From NCBI RefSeq assembly GCF_005049045.1, contig NZ_SUPK01000001.1:124001-188000 (forward strand): 64,000 nt of DNA. The letters are read 5' to 3'. This DNA comes from Cohnella pontilimi. Its GTDB lineage: Bacteria > Bacillota > Bacilli > Paenibacillales > Paenibacillaceae. A model generated the notes under the pieces. It saw only the letters and a list, made by a program, of their open reading frames with translations. It was not told where the DNA came from and searched no databases. Below are positions 53,608 through 61,409 of the stretch, piece by piece; position 1 is the first letter of the stretch; each line of letters begins with the position of its first letter. The position numbers and the translations under genes are program-made.

Positions 53608-54831
53608 ATGTACTATTTGTTTACACATAACGATCTGGACGGAATCGGGTGCGGCATTGTGGCCCGCTGCGCCTTCGGCGACAATGTGGAAATCCGGTAC
53701 AACTCGGTGGACAGCTTAAACCCGGAGGTTCACCGATTCCTGCAACGCAGACAAAATAAAAGAAAAAAGAACGACACGCTGTTCATCACCGACTTATCCG
53801 TACATGAGGAGAACGCCGGCCGGCTCTCCCAATACGAGGAAGCCGGCTTGAACGTGAAGCTGATCGATCACCACAAATCCTCTCTGCATTTGAATCAATA
53901 CCCTTGGGCGAACGTCAGAGTAGCTTATGACGATGGGCGTCTCGCGTCTGCCACATCGCTGTTTTTCGATTATTTGAGCCAGCAAGGCCTGCTCCAGCCG
54001 ACAGAGGCGCTCACTCAGTTCGTGGAATTGATTCGCCAATATGATACCTGGGAATGGGAAGCCAACGACAACCCGCGGGCCATTCAGCTGAACCACCTGT
54101 TTTTCATGACCTCTCTCGACGAGTTCGAAGAAGACATGACGGATCGAATGAAACAGCCTGAAGGGTTTGCTTTCACGGAGTTCGAACAAAAACTCCTGGA
54201 GCTGGAAGAGGAAAAAATCGAACGCTACATCCGGCGCAAAAGACGGGAACTGGTCCAGACGTTCATCGACGAACGTTGTGTGGGGATCGTACATGCGGAG
54301 AATTATCACTCGGAGCTTTCCAGCGAGCTCGGCAAGGAGAATCCGCATCTGGACTATATCGCGATCTTGAACGTGGGCGGGCGTAGAATGAGCCTCCGTA
54401 CCATCCATGATGAGGTGGACGTCTCAGAAATTGCCGGTCAATACGGCGGCGGGGGGCATGCCAAAGCTTCCGGTTGTACGTTGACGGCTGAGGCGTACGC
54501 CAAATATGTGCATGCACCGTTCGGCATGGAACCCATCCGGCCGGACGCCAATCGCAACCGGTATAACGTCAAAGGTTCGGATTACGGAAATTTGTATGAA
54601 GACCGGGAAGCCGAGCAATTCTATATTTTCTCCACCGGCCGGGATTGGCGCATCGACCATAACGGCGAGACACTGCCCCAATATTTCGGCTCCTTCCGGG
54701 AAGCGGAACGGTTCGTGAAACGCGACCATCAGGCGTGGTTAGTTCGGGATGAGGCATTCGTGAAGTATTTAATGGAGCATTTGCAGTGGACGAAGAAAGA
54801 ATGGGAGCGTGCGCGTCATAGTATGGAGTGA
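53608..54831 (+). CDS. DHH-family phosphoesterase
   Basis: This 407-residue protein has DHH and DHHA1 domains. Metal-binding motifs are 'FTHNDLDGIGCG' (His and two Asp, about 6-17), 'FITDLSV' and 'LIDHHKSS' (Asp-His-His), and the DHHA1 'YGGGGHAKASGC' near 275-287. Family members hydrolyse nanoRNA or cyclic dinucleotide products; which substrate applies here cannot be told. The last 100 residues are an extra domain ('DYGNLYEDREAEQFYIF...'). A GGGGGAGCC site precedes the ATG. Confidence 0.88.
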   Translation: MYYLFTHNDLDGIGCGIVARCAFGDNVEIRYNSVDSLNPEVHRFLQRRQNKRKKNDTLFITDLSVHEENAGRLSQYEEAGLNVKLIDHHKSSLHLNQYPWANVRVAYDDGRLASATSLFFDYLSQQGLLQPTEALTQFVELIRQYDTWEWEANDNPRAIQLNHLFFMTSLDEFEEDMTDRMKQPEGFAFTEFEQKLLELEEEKIERYIRRKRRELVQTFIDERCVGIVHAENYHSELSSELGKENPHLDYIAILNVGGRRMSLRTIHDEVDVSEIAGQYGGGGHAKASGCTLTAEAYAKYVHAPFGMEPIRPDANRNRYNVKGSDYGNLYEDREAEQFYIFSTGRDWRIDHNGETLPQYFGSFREAERFVKRDHQAWLVRDEAFVKYLMEHLQWTKKEWERARHSME

Positions 54832-55592
54832 GGTGTAAAAAAGCCATACAGTCAGCGGTGCGATATGGGGCGGTGACAAGGTTGTCTGAACTGAATCTTG
54901 CCACGGAATGGGACATTTATTTACTTGCGGGAGTCGGTTCTTCCAGAAGCATTTTTGCGGCATGCAAAAGGGAGCTTCAGCAGCGTTTTCAGGAGGAGGG
55001 CCGTGATCCGGTCATTCGTGAGCTTTTTCCTTACGGCGACCACTCTGTTCGATTAATTCGGCAAGTGATGGAAGTCGGTGCGGATTTGGCGGGTTTGCGC
55101 GGCTTGCTCCGATCCGGCGGCCGGGATGCGGCGGAACAGGTCCGAACCTTGTCTGCCGGCCGGCCGGTGCTGTTCATCGGCCATAGCGGAGGTTCGGTCG
55201 CGGCGTATCAAGCAGCGGTCAAGTTGAGCGAGGAAGGGGTGATTCCGGATTTTCGGGTCGTGCAGGTCGGCTCTCCCAAGGTACCGATCCGTCCGGAGCA
55301 TCGTCGGAAGGTCAGTTATTTCGTTGCGGTGGACGATCAGGGACACCGGGTGGACCCGATCACACGTCTGGGCAGATGGGGTGGATGGGCCCGCAACAGG
55401 CTTGGCGTCCGGTATTGGGACAAAATGAAATACGCGCCCGGACTCATCGGCTCGATCACGGTGTTGGGAGGGCACGAACATTATTTTCGCAACGATGACC
55501 GCTACATTCATCCGGAGCGCGGTTCCAACTTAAGTCTCACGCTGGACAGCATTTGGGAAAGAGTAGCGGACTATGCGGAACAAGTGACCTGA
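54828..55592 (+). CDS. Lipase-like alpha/beta-hydrolase
   Basis: This is an alpha/beta-hydrolase of about 254 residues, with the nucleophile Ser in 'LFIGHSGGSVAAYQAAV' (about residues 115-131) and 'VQVGSPKVPI' after it, as in class 3 lipase-like proteins. A C-terminal 'GGHEHYFRNDDRY' may supply the His. There is no signal peptide. The longest start is GTG 54828, in a GTGA overlap with the DHH stop; GTG 54858, GTG 54873 or TTG 54882 are equally possible and would shorten the N-terminus by 10 to 18 residues. Confidence 0.75.
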   Translation: MRCKKAIQSAVRYGAVTRLSELNLATEWDIYLLAGVGSSRSIFAACKRELQQRFQEEGRDPVIRELFPYGDHSVRLIRQVMEVGADLAGLRGLLRSGGRDAAEQVRTLSAGRPVLFIGHSGGSVAAYQAAVKLSEEGVIPDFRVVQVGSPKVPIRPEHRRKVSYFVAVDDQGHRVDPITRLGRWGGWARNRLGVRYWDKMKYAPGLIGSITVLGGHEHYFRNDDRYIHPERGSNLSLTLDSIWERVADYAEQVT

Positions 55593-55600
55593 TCGAAAAG

Positions 55601-55626
55601 AAAGCGACTCTACGCGAGTCGCTTTT
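55601..55626. terminator. Terminator between convergent genes
   Basis: A 10-bp stem AAAGCGACTC/GAGTCGCTTT with a TACGC loop is followed by TTGC. Confidence 0.9.
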
Positions 55627-55631
55627 TGCAT

Positions 55632-56096
55632 TTAACGGGTGCCGGAACGCCGGCGGAAAAGGCGGAAGAGCAAGTAAATGATCACGCCCCAGAACAGAAG
55701 GCCGATCAAGGAAAAGCCGCCGGGCGCACCGCCGAAGCCGAACGGGTTGAACAGATGTCCGAGGAGGGAGCCGGCAACGAAACCGCCGAACAAGCCGCCC
55801 AAGCCTCCGAACCCGGTTCGCGGCGCCGGCGTGGCGGCTCCGGGCGTGCGGACCGCTCTTCCCGGAGTTCCCGGGGTAACTCCGGTTCTGCCGGGAGTGA
55901 CGCCGGGATTATAACCGATCCTCCCGGATCGAAAACCTCCGCCGCGACGCAGTGCCTCCGGCTGATACGTGTCATTCCCGTCTGTGGGGACAGGGGGAAC
56001 GATCACTCCGTGTGCCACCGGGGTTGCTTGGATTTCCGGCGCGGCTTGAAATAGGAAATGAATGCCCAGGATGAAACTCCACACCACAATACGCAC
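55632..56096 (-). CDS. Gly-rich exported/membrane protein
   Basis: This 154-residue protein has a signal-type N-terminus ('VVWSFILGIHFLFQAAPEI'). It then has a low-complexity middle rich in TPG and RTG units ('PGVTPGRTGVTPGTPGRAV'), a Gly-rich segment ('GFGGLGGLFGGFVAGSLLG') and a C-terminal membrane helix ('LIGLLFWGVIIYLLFRLF') with an Arg-rich tail. I chose GTG 56096, which has GGAGG 7 nt upstream; an ATG at 56120 lacks a site. Relatives in Bacilli are small Tim44-like-prefix or 'preprotein translocase-like' proteins of unclear role. Confidence 0.65.
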   Translation of the reverse strand: MRIVVWSFILGIHFLFQAAPEIQATPVAHGVIVPPVPTDGNDTYQPEALRRGGGFRSGRIGYNPGVTPGRTGVTPGTPGRAVRTPGAATPAPRTGFGGLGGLFGGFVAGSLLGHLFNPFGFGGAPGGFSLIGLLFWGVIIYLLFRLFRRRSGTR

Positions 56097-56212
56097 ATTA
56101 TTTCCTCCGATCTTTGCCATGGCGTCAGAGGTAGCATGTGCATATTTTCGTGCTTTAAGCGCGCCGAATCAATGTATAATCATGGAAGAGACAGACGAGA
56201 GGGTGAAGGCAT

Positions 56213-56968
56213 TTGGACAATAAAGAACGTTTTTCGAACCGGGTCGATACCTACGTGAAATATCGTCCAAGTTATCCGAAGGAAGCGATCGATTATTTGT
56301 ACGACGCTGCCGGCTTTCGTCCGGATGCTGTCGTTGCCGATGTCGGCGCGGGCACGGGTATTTTCTCGCGATTGCTTTTGGAGCGCGGCAGCAGGTTGAT
56401 CGCTGTCGAACCCAACGATAACATGCGGGAGGCAGCGGAAAGTGCATTTGGCAGCGATTCAAGGTTTCGGGGTGTGCGCGGTTCCGCGGAGGCTACGGGA
56501 CTGGCGGACGAATCGGTCGATTTCATCGTATGCGCACAAGCCTTTCATTGGTTTGACCGCAGTGCGGCACAAACGGAGTTTCGGAGAATCTTGAAACCCG
56601 GCGGGAAAGCGGCGCTTCTTTGGAACACACGGCTCACACATGGCAGCCAATTTCTTGAAGAGTATGAGGCGTTGCTTCACAAGTTTGGAACCGATTACGG
56701 ACAAGTGAATCATCAAAACATTTCAAGAGAAACGATTCGTCTTTTTTTCCAAGCAGGTTCTTTTCAGGAGGCGCATTTTCCAAACCGGCAAATTTTTGAC
56801 TTCAACGGTCTGAAAGGCCGGCTGCAGTCGTCTTCCTACAGCCCTCCGGAAGGGGACCCGAATTTCGAACCAATGATGGCGGAACTCCGCTCCATATTCG
56901 ATCGGAATGAGAAGAAAGGCCGGGTGTTCTTCGATTATGTGTGTGACGTTTATTGGGGAAAGGTTTAG
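56213..56968 (+). CDS. Class I SAM-dependent methyltransferase
   Basis: This 251-residue methyltransferase starts with 'FSNRVDTYVKYRPSYP', common in the Methyltransf_11 group, and has the SAM-binding 'VADVGAGTGIFSRLLLERG' and 'IAVEPNDNMREAAE' motifs. 'IVCAQAFHWFD' and 'ILKPGGKAALLWN' complete the fold. The substrate is unknown. Translation starts at TTG 56213 with GAGGGTGAAGG upstream. The next gene, for a dipeptidase, follows 18 nt later. Confidence 0.87.
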   Translation: MDNKERFSNRVDTYVKYRPSYPKEAIDYLYDAAGFRPDAVVADVGAGTGIFSRLLLERGSRLIAVEPNDNMREAAESAFGSDSRFRGVRGSAEATGLADESVDFIVCAQAFHWFDRSAAQTEFRRILKPGGKAALLWNTRLTHGSQFLEEYEALLHKFGTDYGQVNHQNISRETIRLFFQAGSFQEAHFPNRQIFDFNGLKGRLQSSSYSPPEGDPNFEPMMAELRSIFDRNEKKGRVFFDYVCDVYWGKV

Positions 56969-56986
56969 GAGCGTGAGATAACAGAA

Positions 56987-57715
56987 ATGATGTCGATCAT
57001 GAGCTTTTGGAAGAAACTTACGGTCGGTGCTGTTTCGCTTGCACTGCTGGTCGTTACCGTTGCCAATGCCGGCGCCGCGGAAGAGCAGTTCACGAAGAAG
57101 CGTCAATTGCCGAAAGGTTTCGTATATTTGGACGAAGTGATGCCAACAGCCGAATTCGATATCCGCTATTATAGCGAGTATAACTTTGCGGGCACGCGGA
57201 TCGACGGTTACTGGGCGCCGCTGCCGATCATGACGGTTGAAACTGCCAAGGCGCTCAAAAAAGTGAACGATGAACTTGAGAAAAAGGGCTATCATTTGAA
57301 AGTTTACGATGCTTACCGTCCGCAGAAAGCGGTCGACCACTTTATTCGTTGGTCCCAGGATGCCGGCGATACGAAAATGAAAAAAACCTTTTATCCGAAC
57401 GTGGATAAAAGGAATTTGTTCAAGCTCGGTTATCTCGCCAAAAAATCGGGCCACTCCAGAGGAAGTACCGTGGATCTGACGATCGTGGAAACCAAGAGCG
57501 GGAAAGAACTCGACATGGGATCGCCTTTTGATTTGTTGGACGAGATATCCAGCCATGGAACGAAGCGAATCAGCGCGGAACAGAAGGCCAACAGGGACTT
57601 GCTCAAAAACGTCATGATCAAGCATGGTTTTAAATCATACAGCAAGGAATGGTGGCATTACACCTTGCAAAAAGAACCTTTTCCGGCCAAATATTTTAAT
57701 TTTGATGTACAATAG
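56987..57715 (+). CDS. VanX-like D-Ala-D-Ala dipeptidase (M15D), exported
   Basis: This 242-residue protein has a signal peptide (ending 'ANAGAAEE') and an M15D zinc-dipeptidase domain. Ligands are in 'KKSGHSRGSTVDLTI' (His, Asp) and 'KEWWHYTL' (catalytic Glu and ligand His); Arg in 'VYDAYRPQKA' is the transition-state residue. VanX enzymes hydrolyse D-Ala-D-Ala; an exported form more likely recycles wall peptides than confers glycopeptide resistance, and no vanHA genes are near. It ends 3 nt from the convergent degV gene. Confidence 0.88.
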   Translation: MMSIMSFWKKLTVGAVSLALLVVTVANAGAAEEQFTKKRQLPKGFVYLDEVMPTAEFDIRYYSEYNFAGTRIDGYWAPLPIMTVETAKALKKVNDELEKKGYHLKVYDAYRPQKAVDHFIRWSQDAGDTKMKKTFYPNVDKRNLFKLGYLAKKSGHSRGSTVDLTIVETKSGKELDMGSPFDLLDEISSHGTKRISAEQKANRDLLKNVMIKHGFKSYSKEWWHYTLQKEPFPAKYFNFDVQ

Positions 57716-57718
57716 CGG

Positions 57719-58558
57719 TCATTTCGTATAATACATAAAGCCAATCGCGCCCGGACCGGTATGCGTCGTAATGACCGGTGTAGCCGGCCGGATCATGACG
57801 GGAGCCGATGTGATCCGTGCAATTTCTTCCCGAAGCCGCTCGGCCAGCGGCAAATTATCGGCGTGAGAAATCCCGATCCCGCCGACGATTTTATCCTTGA
57901 TATCTTGCTCGAAGCGCTCGATCAGCGTTTTGAGTACGTGCGAAGTGGTTCTGACCTTGGCAAGAGGCGTATATACGCCTTTCTCCAGCATCGCGATCGG
58001 CTTGATCTTGAGCACGCTGCTTAACCAACCCACCGCTTTGCCGACGCGTCCGCCTTTGATCAAATTTTCGAGCGTCTCGAGAACGACTAACAATTTGGTC
58101 TCCTTGAGCACCTGTTTCAACCGGCCCACAATAGATTCGATCGAATGGCCTTGTTCCGCCAGCTGTGCGGCTTCGACAACCTGAAAGCCGAGCGCTTGCG
58201 AAATCATGAGGGAGTCGACCACCGTCACGTCGCTCGTTGAGATCTGGGCCGCCGCGCAAGCCGTGGAGTAGGTTCCGCTCAAGCTGCCGGACATATGGAT
58301 GGACAAAATTTTGTCGCCATCCGCACCCAGCCGGTCATACGTATCCACGAATACTCCGATGGGAGGCTGCGACGTTTTAGGCAGCTCTTCGGAGTTTTTC
58401 ATTTTACGGATAAATTCAATCGGTGAAATCGTTACGTTGTCCTGGTACGATTCTCCGTTTACAAAGACAGATAAAGGAATCACTTCGATCCGATGCTGCT
58501 CCAGCAGTTCCTTCGGCAAATCCGTTGTGGAGTCGGTTACAATTTTGATGCCGGCCAT
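57719..58558 (-). CDS. DegV-family fatty-acid-binding protein
   Basis: This 279-residue protein of the DegV/FakB family binds a fatty acid and, with FakA kinase, delivers acyl-phosphate to phospholipid synthesis. 'IVTDSTTDLPKELLEQHRI' is the typical N-terminus, 'KTSQPPIGVFVDTYD' the TSQP motif, 'SIHMSGSLSGTYSTA' the ligand-binding Ser region, and 'PVITTHTGPGAIGFMYY' the C-terminus. No FakA gene is in the window. ATG 58558 has AAGGAGCTGACC. Confidence 0.93.
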   Translation of the reverse strand: MAGIKIVTDSTTDLPKELLEQHRIEVIPLSVFVNGESYQDNVTISPIEFIRKMKNSEELPKTSQPPIGVFVDTYDRLGADGDKILSIHMSGSLSGTYSTACAAAQISTSDVTVVDSLMISQALGFQVVEAAQLAEQGHSIESIVGRLKQVLKETKLLVVLETLENLIKGGRVGKAVGWLSSVLKIKPIAMLEKGVYTPLAKVRTTSHVLKTLIERFEQDIKDKIVGGIGISHADNLPLAERLREEIARITSAPVMIRPATPVITTHTGPGAIGFMYYTK

Positions 58559-58649
58559 AGGTCAGCTCCTTAAAAAAATAAAAAAATCAAATATTATCTA
58601 CGATAAACGATAGGAAAAGTTTCATCAACCGTTCCACGGAGTTCCTGGA

Positions 58650-59987
58650 TTATGCGGCGCTTCCCGTTTGTTGTTCAATGGACCGCTTTTGTTCCATATA
58701 GGTGGAAATGACGGTGCCGAACAGAGACACGGCGTAGCCGCCGGCGCAGATTCTGGCCGCCCATTGATAGTCTTTAGACAAACACATGCCCGCGACGATA
58801 CAAACCAATCCAAACAAAATCCAGAGATGCGTTACCCGCATCCATATTCTCCAGGAGCGCTCGCTTTTTTTCTCTTGTTCGGTGCGTTGACCGGCTGCGG
58901 TATCGGAAGGCTTCGACTTTCTCCAAGCCAGCAGCAGAAGAATCAGCAGGCCAATCGGCTGAACGGCGTACATATACACGGGAAAGCCATAGTTGGCGAA
59001 GATGGCGACATCCGGCGTTCCGCTAAACGCGAACTCGCAAGTGAGGAGAATGAACAATCCGGCCGACCGGCTGTAAAATTGATAATTGTTCGATTTGGTG
59101 AAGCTGGTGAGCCCGATGAGAACCGCAAAAAACGTAATCGTCAGGTTGATCACGAACGACGGGAAGTAAATACTGAATTCGAATATTTCCACACGGTCAA
59201 GAAAGTCGGTGATGTGAATTTGTTGAACCATCGCATAGGTGGGAAAATTCTCTTTGGCCATAATATCGGCCCCCAGCACGGTGATCCCGGTCGCGATCAA
59301 CCAAGTGATCAAAAGCACCGTAAGAGATAGGCCGTGCCGGAAAGCGGCGAGCAGCGATTTCGGGTTCGTGATGCCCGGGAGAAAAGCCGCGAACGCCACG
59401 ATGTCCCCATAATAAGATGCGGACATCAACCCGGCTAAACCGATATCTCCTGCGGGTTCCACCACCGAGGGTTCCAACTGGGTAATACTCATCTCGTTGC
59501 TCAACAAAAGAGGCAAGGCAAAAACCATCAAAGCCAGGAAAACAAAAAAGATATCGTTAACACGCGCGGAAACCTCCACACTCGTTTTCCCGTAGTAGAC
59601 GAGAACAATGAAGAGCAGAAGAAGTGTGATCTCATAGGGCGTCCGCAGCAGCAAATTGGTCTTGATAAATCCCATGAAAAGCATCGAATCCCGAGCGAAG
59701 ATAAACCACATATGCAGCAGAAATATCAGTTTGAGAAAGCCGCCGCCCCATTTCCCGGCGAGTTCCGTACTGATCTCGAAAAAATTTTTGCCCGGAAAGA
59801 GCTTGGCCAGACGATAAAATACATAACAAACGCAGATGCCGTAACACAATGGGAACCATTGGGTGAGCCAGGCATCCTGGGCAGCGATCCTGCTCAATTG
59901 CTGCGGCAAATTGATAATCGCACTGGTCACGAGATAAGAAACGATCAGCCATCCGAATTGACGCTGGCTTATCCGATATCTACGCAT
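58650..59987 (-). CDS. gerB: GerB-type spore germination permease subunit (second receptor)
   Basis: This 445-residue membrane subunit begins with 'ISQRQFGWLIVSYLVTSAII', typical of endospore germination permeases. About 10 family helices are followed by an extra C-terminal hydrophilic loop (Lys/Glu-rich, about 370-395) and two further helices, making it about 80 residues longer than the usual GerB. ATG 59987 with GAGGT upstream overlaps the small D gene by 8 nt. It is the last gene in the A-C-D-B order. Confidence 0.9.
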   Translation of the reverse strand: MRRYRISQRQFGWLIVSYLVTSAIINLPQQLSRIAAQDAWLTQWFPLCYGICVCYVFYRLAKLFPGKNFFEISTELAGKWGGGFLKLIFLLHMWFIFARDSMLFMGFIKTNLLLRTPYEITLLLLFIVLVYYGKTSVEVSARVNDIFFVFLALMVFALPLLLSNEMSITQLEPSVVEPAGDIGLAGLMSASYYGDIVAFAAFLPGITNPKSLLAAFRHGLSLTVLLITWLIATGITVLGADIMAKENFPTYAMVQQIHITDFLDRVEIFEFSIYFPSFVINLTITFFAVLIGLTSFTKSNNYQFYSRSAGLFILLTCEFAFSGTPDVAIFANYGFPVYMYAVQPIGLLILLLLAWRKSKPSDTAAGQRTEQEKKSERSWRIWMRVTHLWILFGLVCIVAGMCLSKDYQWAARICAGGYAVSLFGTVISTYMEQKRSIEQQTGSAA

Positions 59988-60222
59988 GAAAAGTACCTCG
60001 CACAAGTGTATTGATCCATGGGGCTACATAACGAATGAAGAAAGTGGTTGGCATCGGAATACGGACATTGGCCGCATATGCAATATAGAGAAGCAAAGTG
60101 GCGGCATTTAAACAAACGTACAGCGGCTTGCTCACGTTTTTCACCTTGCGATCTTTCCATTTGATGTAGTCTCCGAACAGCGAAACCAGCCAAACTACGG
60201 CAAATGCAACAAGGAATATCAT
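59980..60222 (-). CDS. D-type small subunit of a germinant receptor
   Basis: This 80-residue protein has two membrane helices ('IFLVAFAVVWLVSLFGDYI' and 'LNAATLLLYIAYAANV') joined by a basic loop, ending 'TFFIRYVAPWINTLVRG'. It fits the D subunits, small two-helix proteins encoded in or near gerA-type operons that modulate receptor function. Its ATG shares one base with the gerC stop (TAATG), and its end overlaps the permease start, so it is embedded and coupled. Confidence 0.8.
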   Translation of the reverse strand: MIFLVAFAVVWLVSLFGDYIKWKDRKVKNVSKPLYVCLNAATLLLYIAYAANVRIPMPTTFFIRYVAPWINTLVRGTFHA

Positions 60223-61409
60223 TACTCTCGGGTCACCTCGGCTATGTTGGAAGAGATATATCCGATCTGAATAATATCGGTTTGAACCTGAAGGTCGAAA
60301 TCCGCCTTATCCATCCGATCCCGCCAATCATGCCGATACGTGGATTGCCATTTCCCCGGATGACTTCTCCAAATATGCTTTCCCAGATCGATCGGGTCCG
60401 TTTTGTATTTTTGGATTTGCTTCAGCGTTTCCAACAGGGTTTGCCGAAGCGATTCGCTGGCTTTATCTCTCACTTGCCGGAAGATAACGGGATCGGTTAG
60501 ATCGCTGCCCGACAAGTTTTCCATCACGGCCATTTTGCTCCATACTTTAATTTGAAAGGTAACGTTGTTCTTAGCTTTGAAGACCGGCCGAATCGTTGTT
60601 CTTGCATCGGTCATTTCCAGGCTGATATGCTTTTGTCCGAAAGGAATCACAATATCGTACGGACGAGAATGTTTTCGGAGTAAGTTGAGGGCGTTCGCTT
60701 TGTCTTTTTCGAACGTATCCACCATTTTATCCTGTTTGAAATGGGCATAACCGAGCAACTGGATTTCCGTTTTCTTATCGGACCCGCCTTCCGTTTCTTT
60801 TTTTCCCAAATAGAGAATAACCGGATCACTGTAGGGAGTATTGAGCTCTTGAGCGACATTTTTGATATTGATGACCGCGCGGCCCTGCGCCTTGGCCATC
60901 TCGCGTATCGCTTCACCTGAGAACCGCTCTAACGGCGGATCGGTGTTGAGCAGATCCGCAGCTTTGCCCTTCGATACAATCATATAGGAGGTAATGCGGT
61001 TTTCCGTGAAACGCGAGATGGCTTCAAATAGATCGCGAATACCGTGTGTGCGCGCAAGATCTTCCCCAATGATGACTACACGCCGGTGGGCGGAAAACAA
61101 ACGCCGTGAGGATCTGGCTTGTACTTTGGCGGAGGCTTCCCGGATCGTCCGACCGGTGTCGGAATCAATATAGTAGGTTTTGTCACCGCCGGAACCGCCG
61201 CCGCCGCCTTTCGCGCCGCCTAATTGCCCCGCCAAAGGGATTTGCACGGTGACCCGAAAGTTTCCGTCCGGCTCCAAATCGTACGCGGTTGTAAGGATAA
61301 AGGCGACGTCGTTGATTTCTCTCCGGTCCCAGCAGCCGGTAAGCGGTACAACGACAGCCACGGCTATCATTATGAAGAGCAGCCGAAGTTTATTTTTCAT
61401 CTTGCCCAT
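60222..61409 (-). CDS. gerC: Ger(x)C-family spore germination lipoprotein (second receptor)
   Basis: This is a 395-residue C subunit. The lipobox 'VPLTGCWDRREIND' gives a lipid-modified Cys followed by the very typical CWDRREI start. 'LTTAYDLEPDGNFRVTVQI' and a Gly-rich loop ('GGAKGGGGGSGGDKTYYID') follow; 'HRRVVIIGEDLARTHGI' and the final 'DPIDLGKHIWRSHPGKW' are family motifs. It overlaps the A gene by 20 nt. It differs clearly from the gerC at 9475, so the two receptors probably sense different nutrients. Confidence 0.94.
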   Translation of the reverse strand: MGKMKNKLRLLFIMIAVAVVVPLTGCWDRREINDVAFILTTAYDLEPDGNFRVTVQIPLAGQLGGAKGGGGGSGGDKTYYIDSDTGRTIREASAKVQARSSRRLFSAHRRVVIIGEDLARTHGIRDLFEAISRFTENRITSYMIVSKGKAADLLNTDPPLERFSGEAIREMAKAQGRAVINIKNVAQELNTPYSDPVILYLGKKETEGGSDKKTEIQLLGYAHFKQDKMVDTFEKDKANALNLLRKHSRPYDIVIPFGQKHISLEMTDARTTIRPVFKAKNNVTFQIKVWSKMAVMENLSGSDLTDPVIFRQVRDKASESLRQTLLETLKQIQKYKTDPIDLGKHIWRSHPGKWQSTYRHDWRDRMDKADFDLQVQTDIIQIGYISSNIAEVTRE

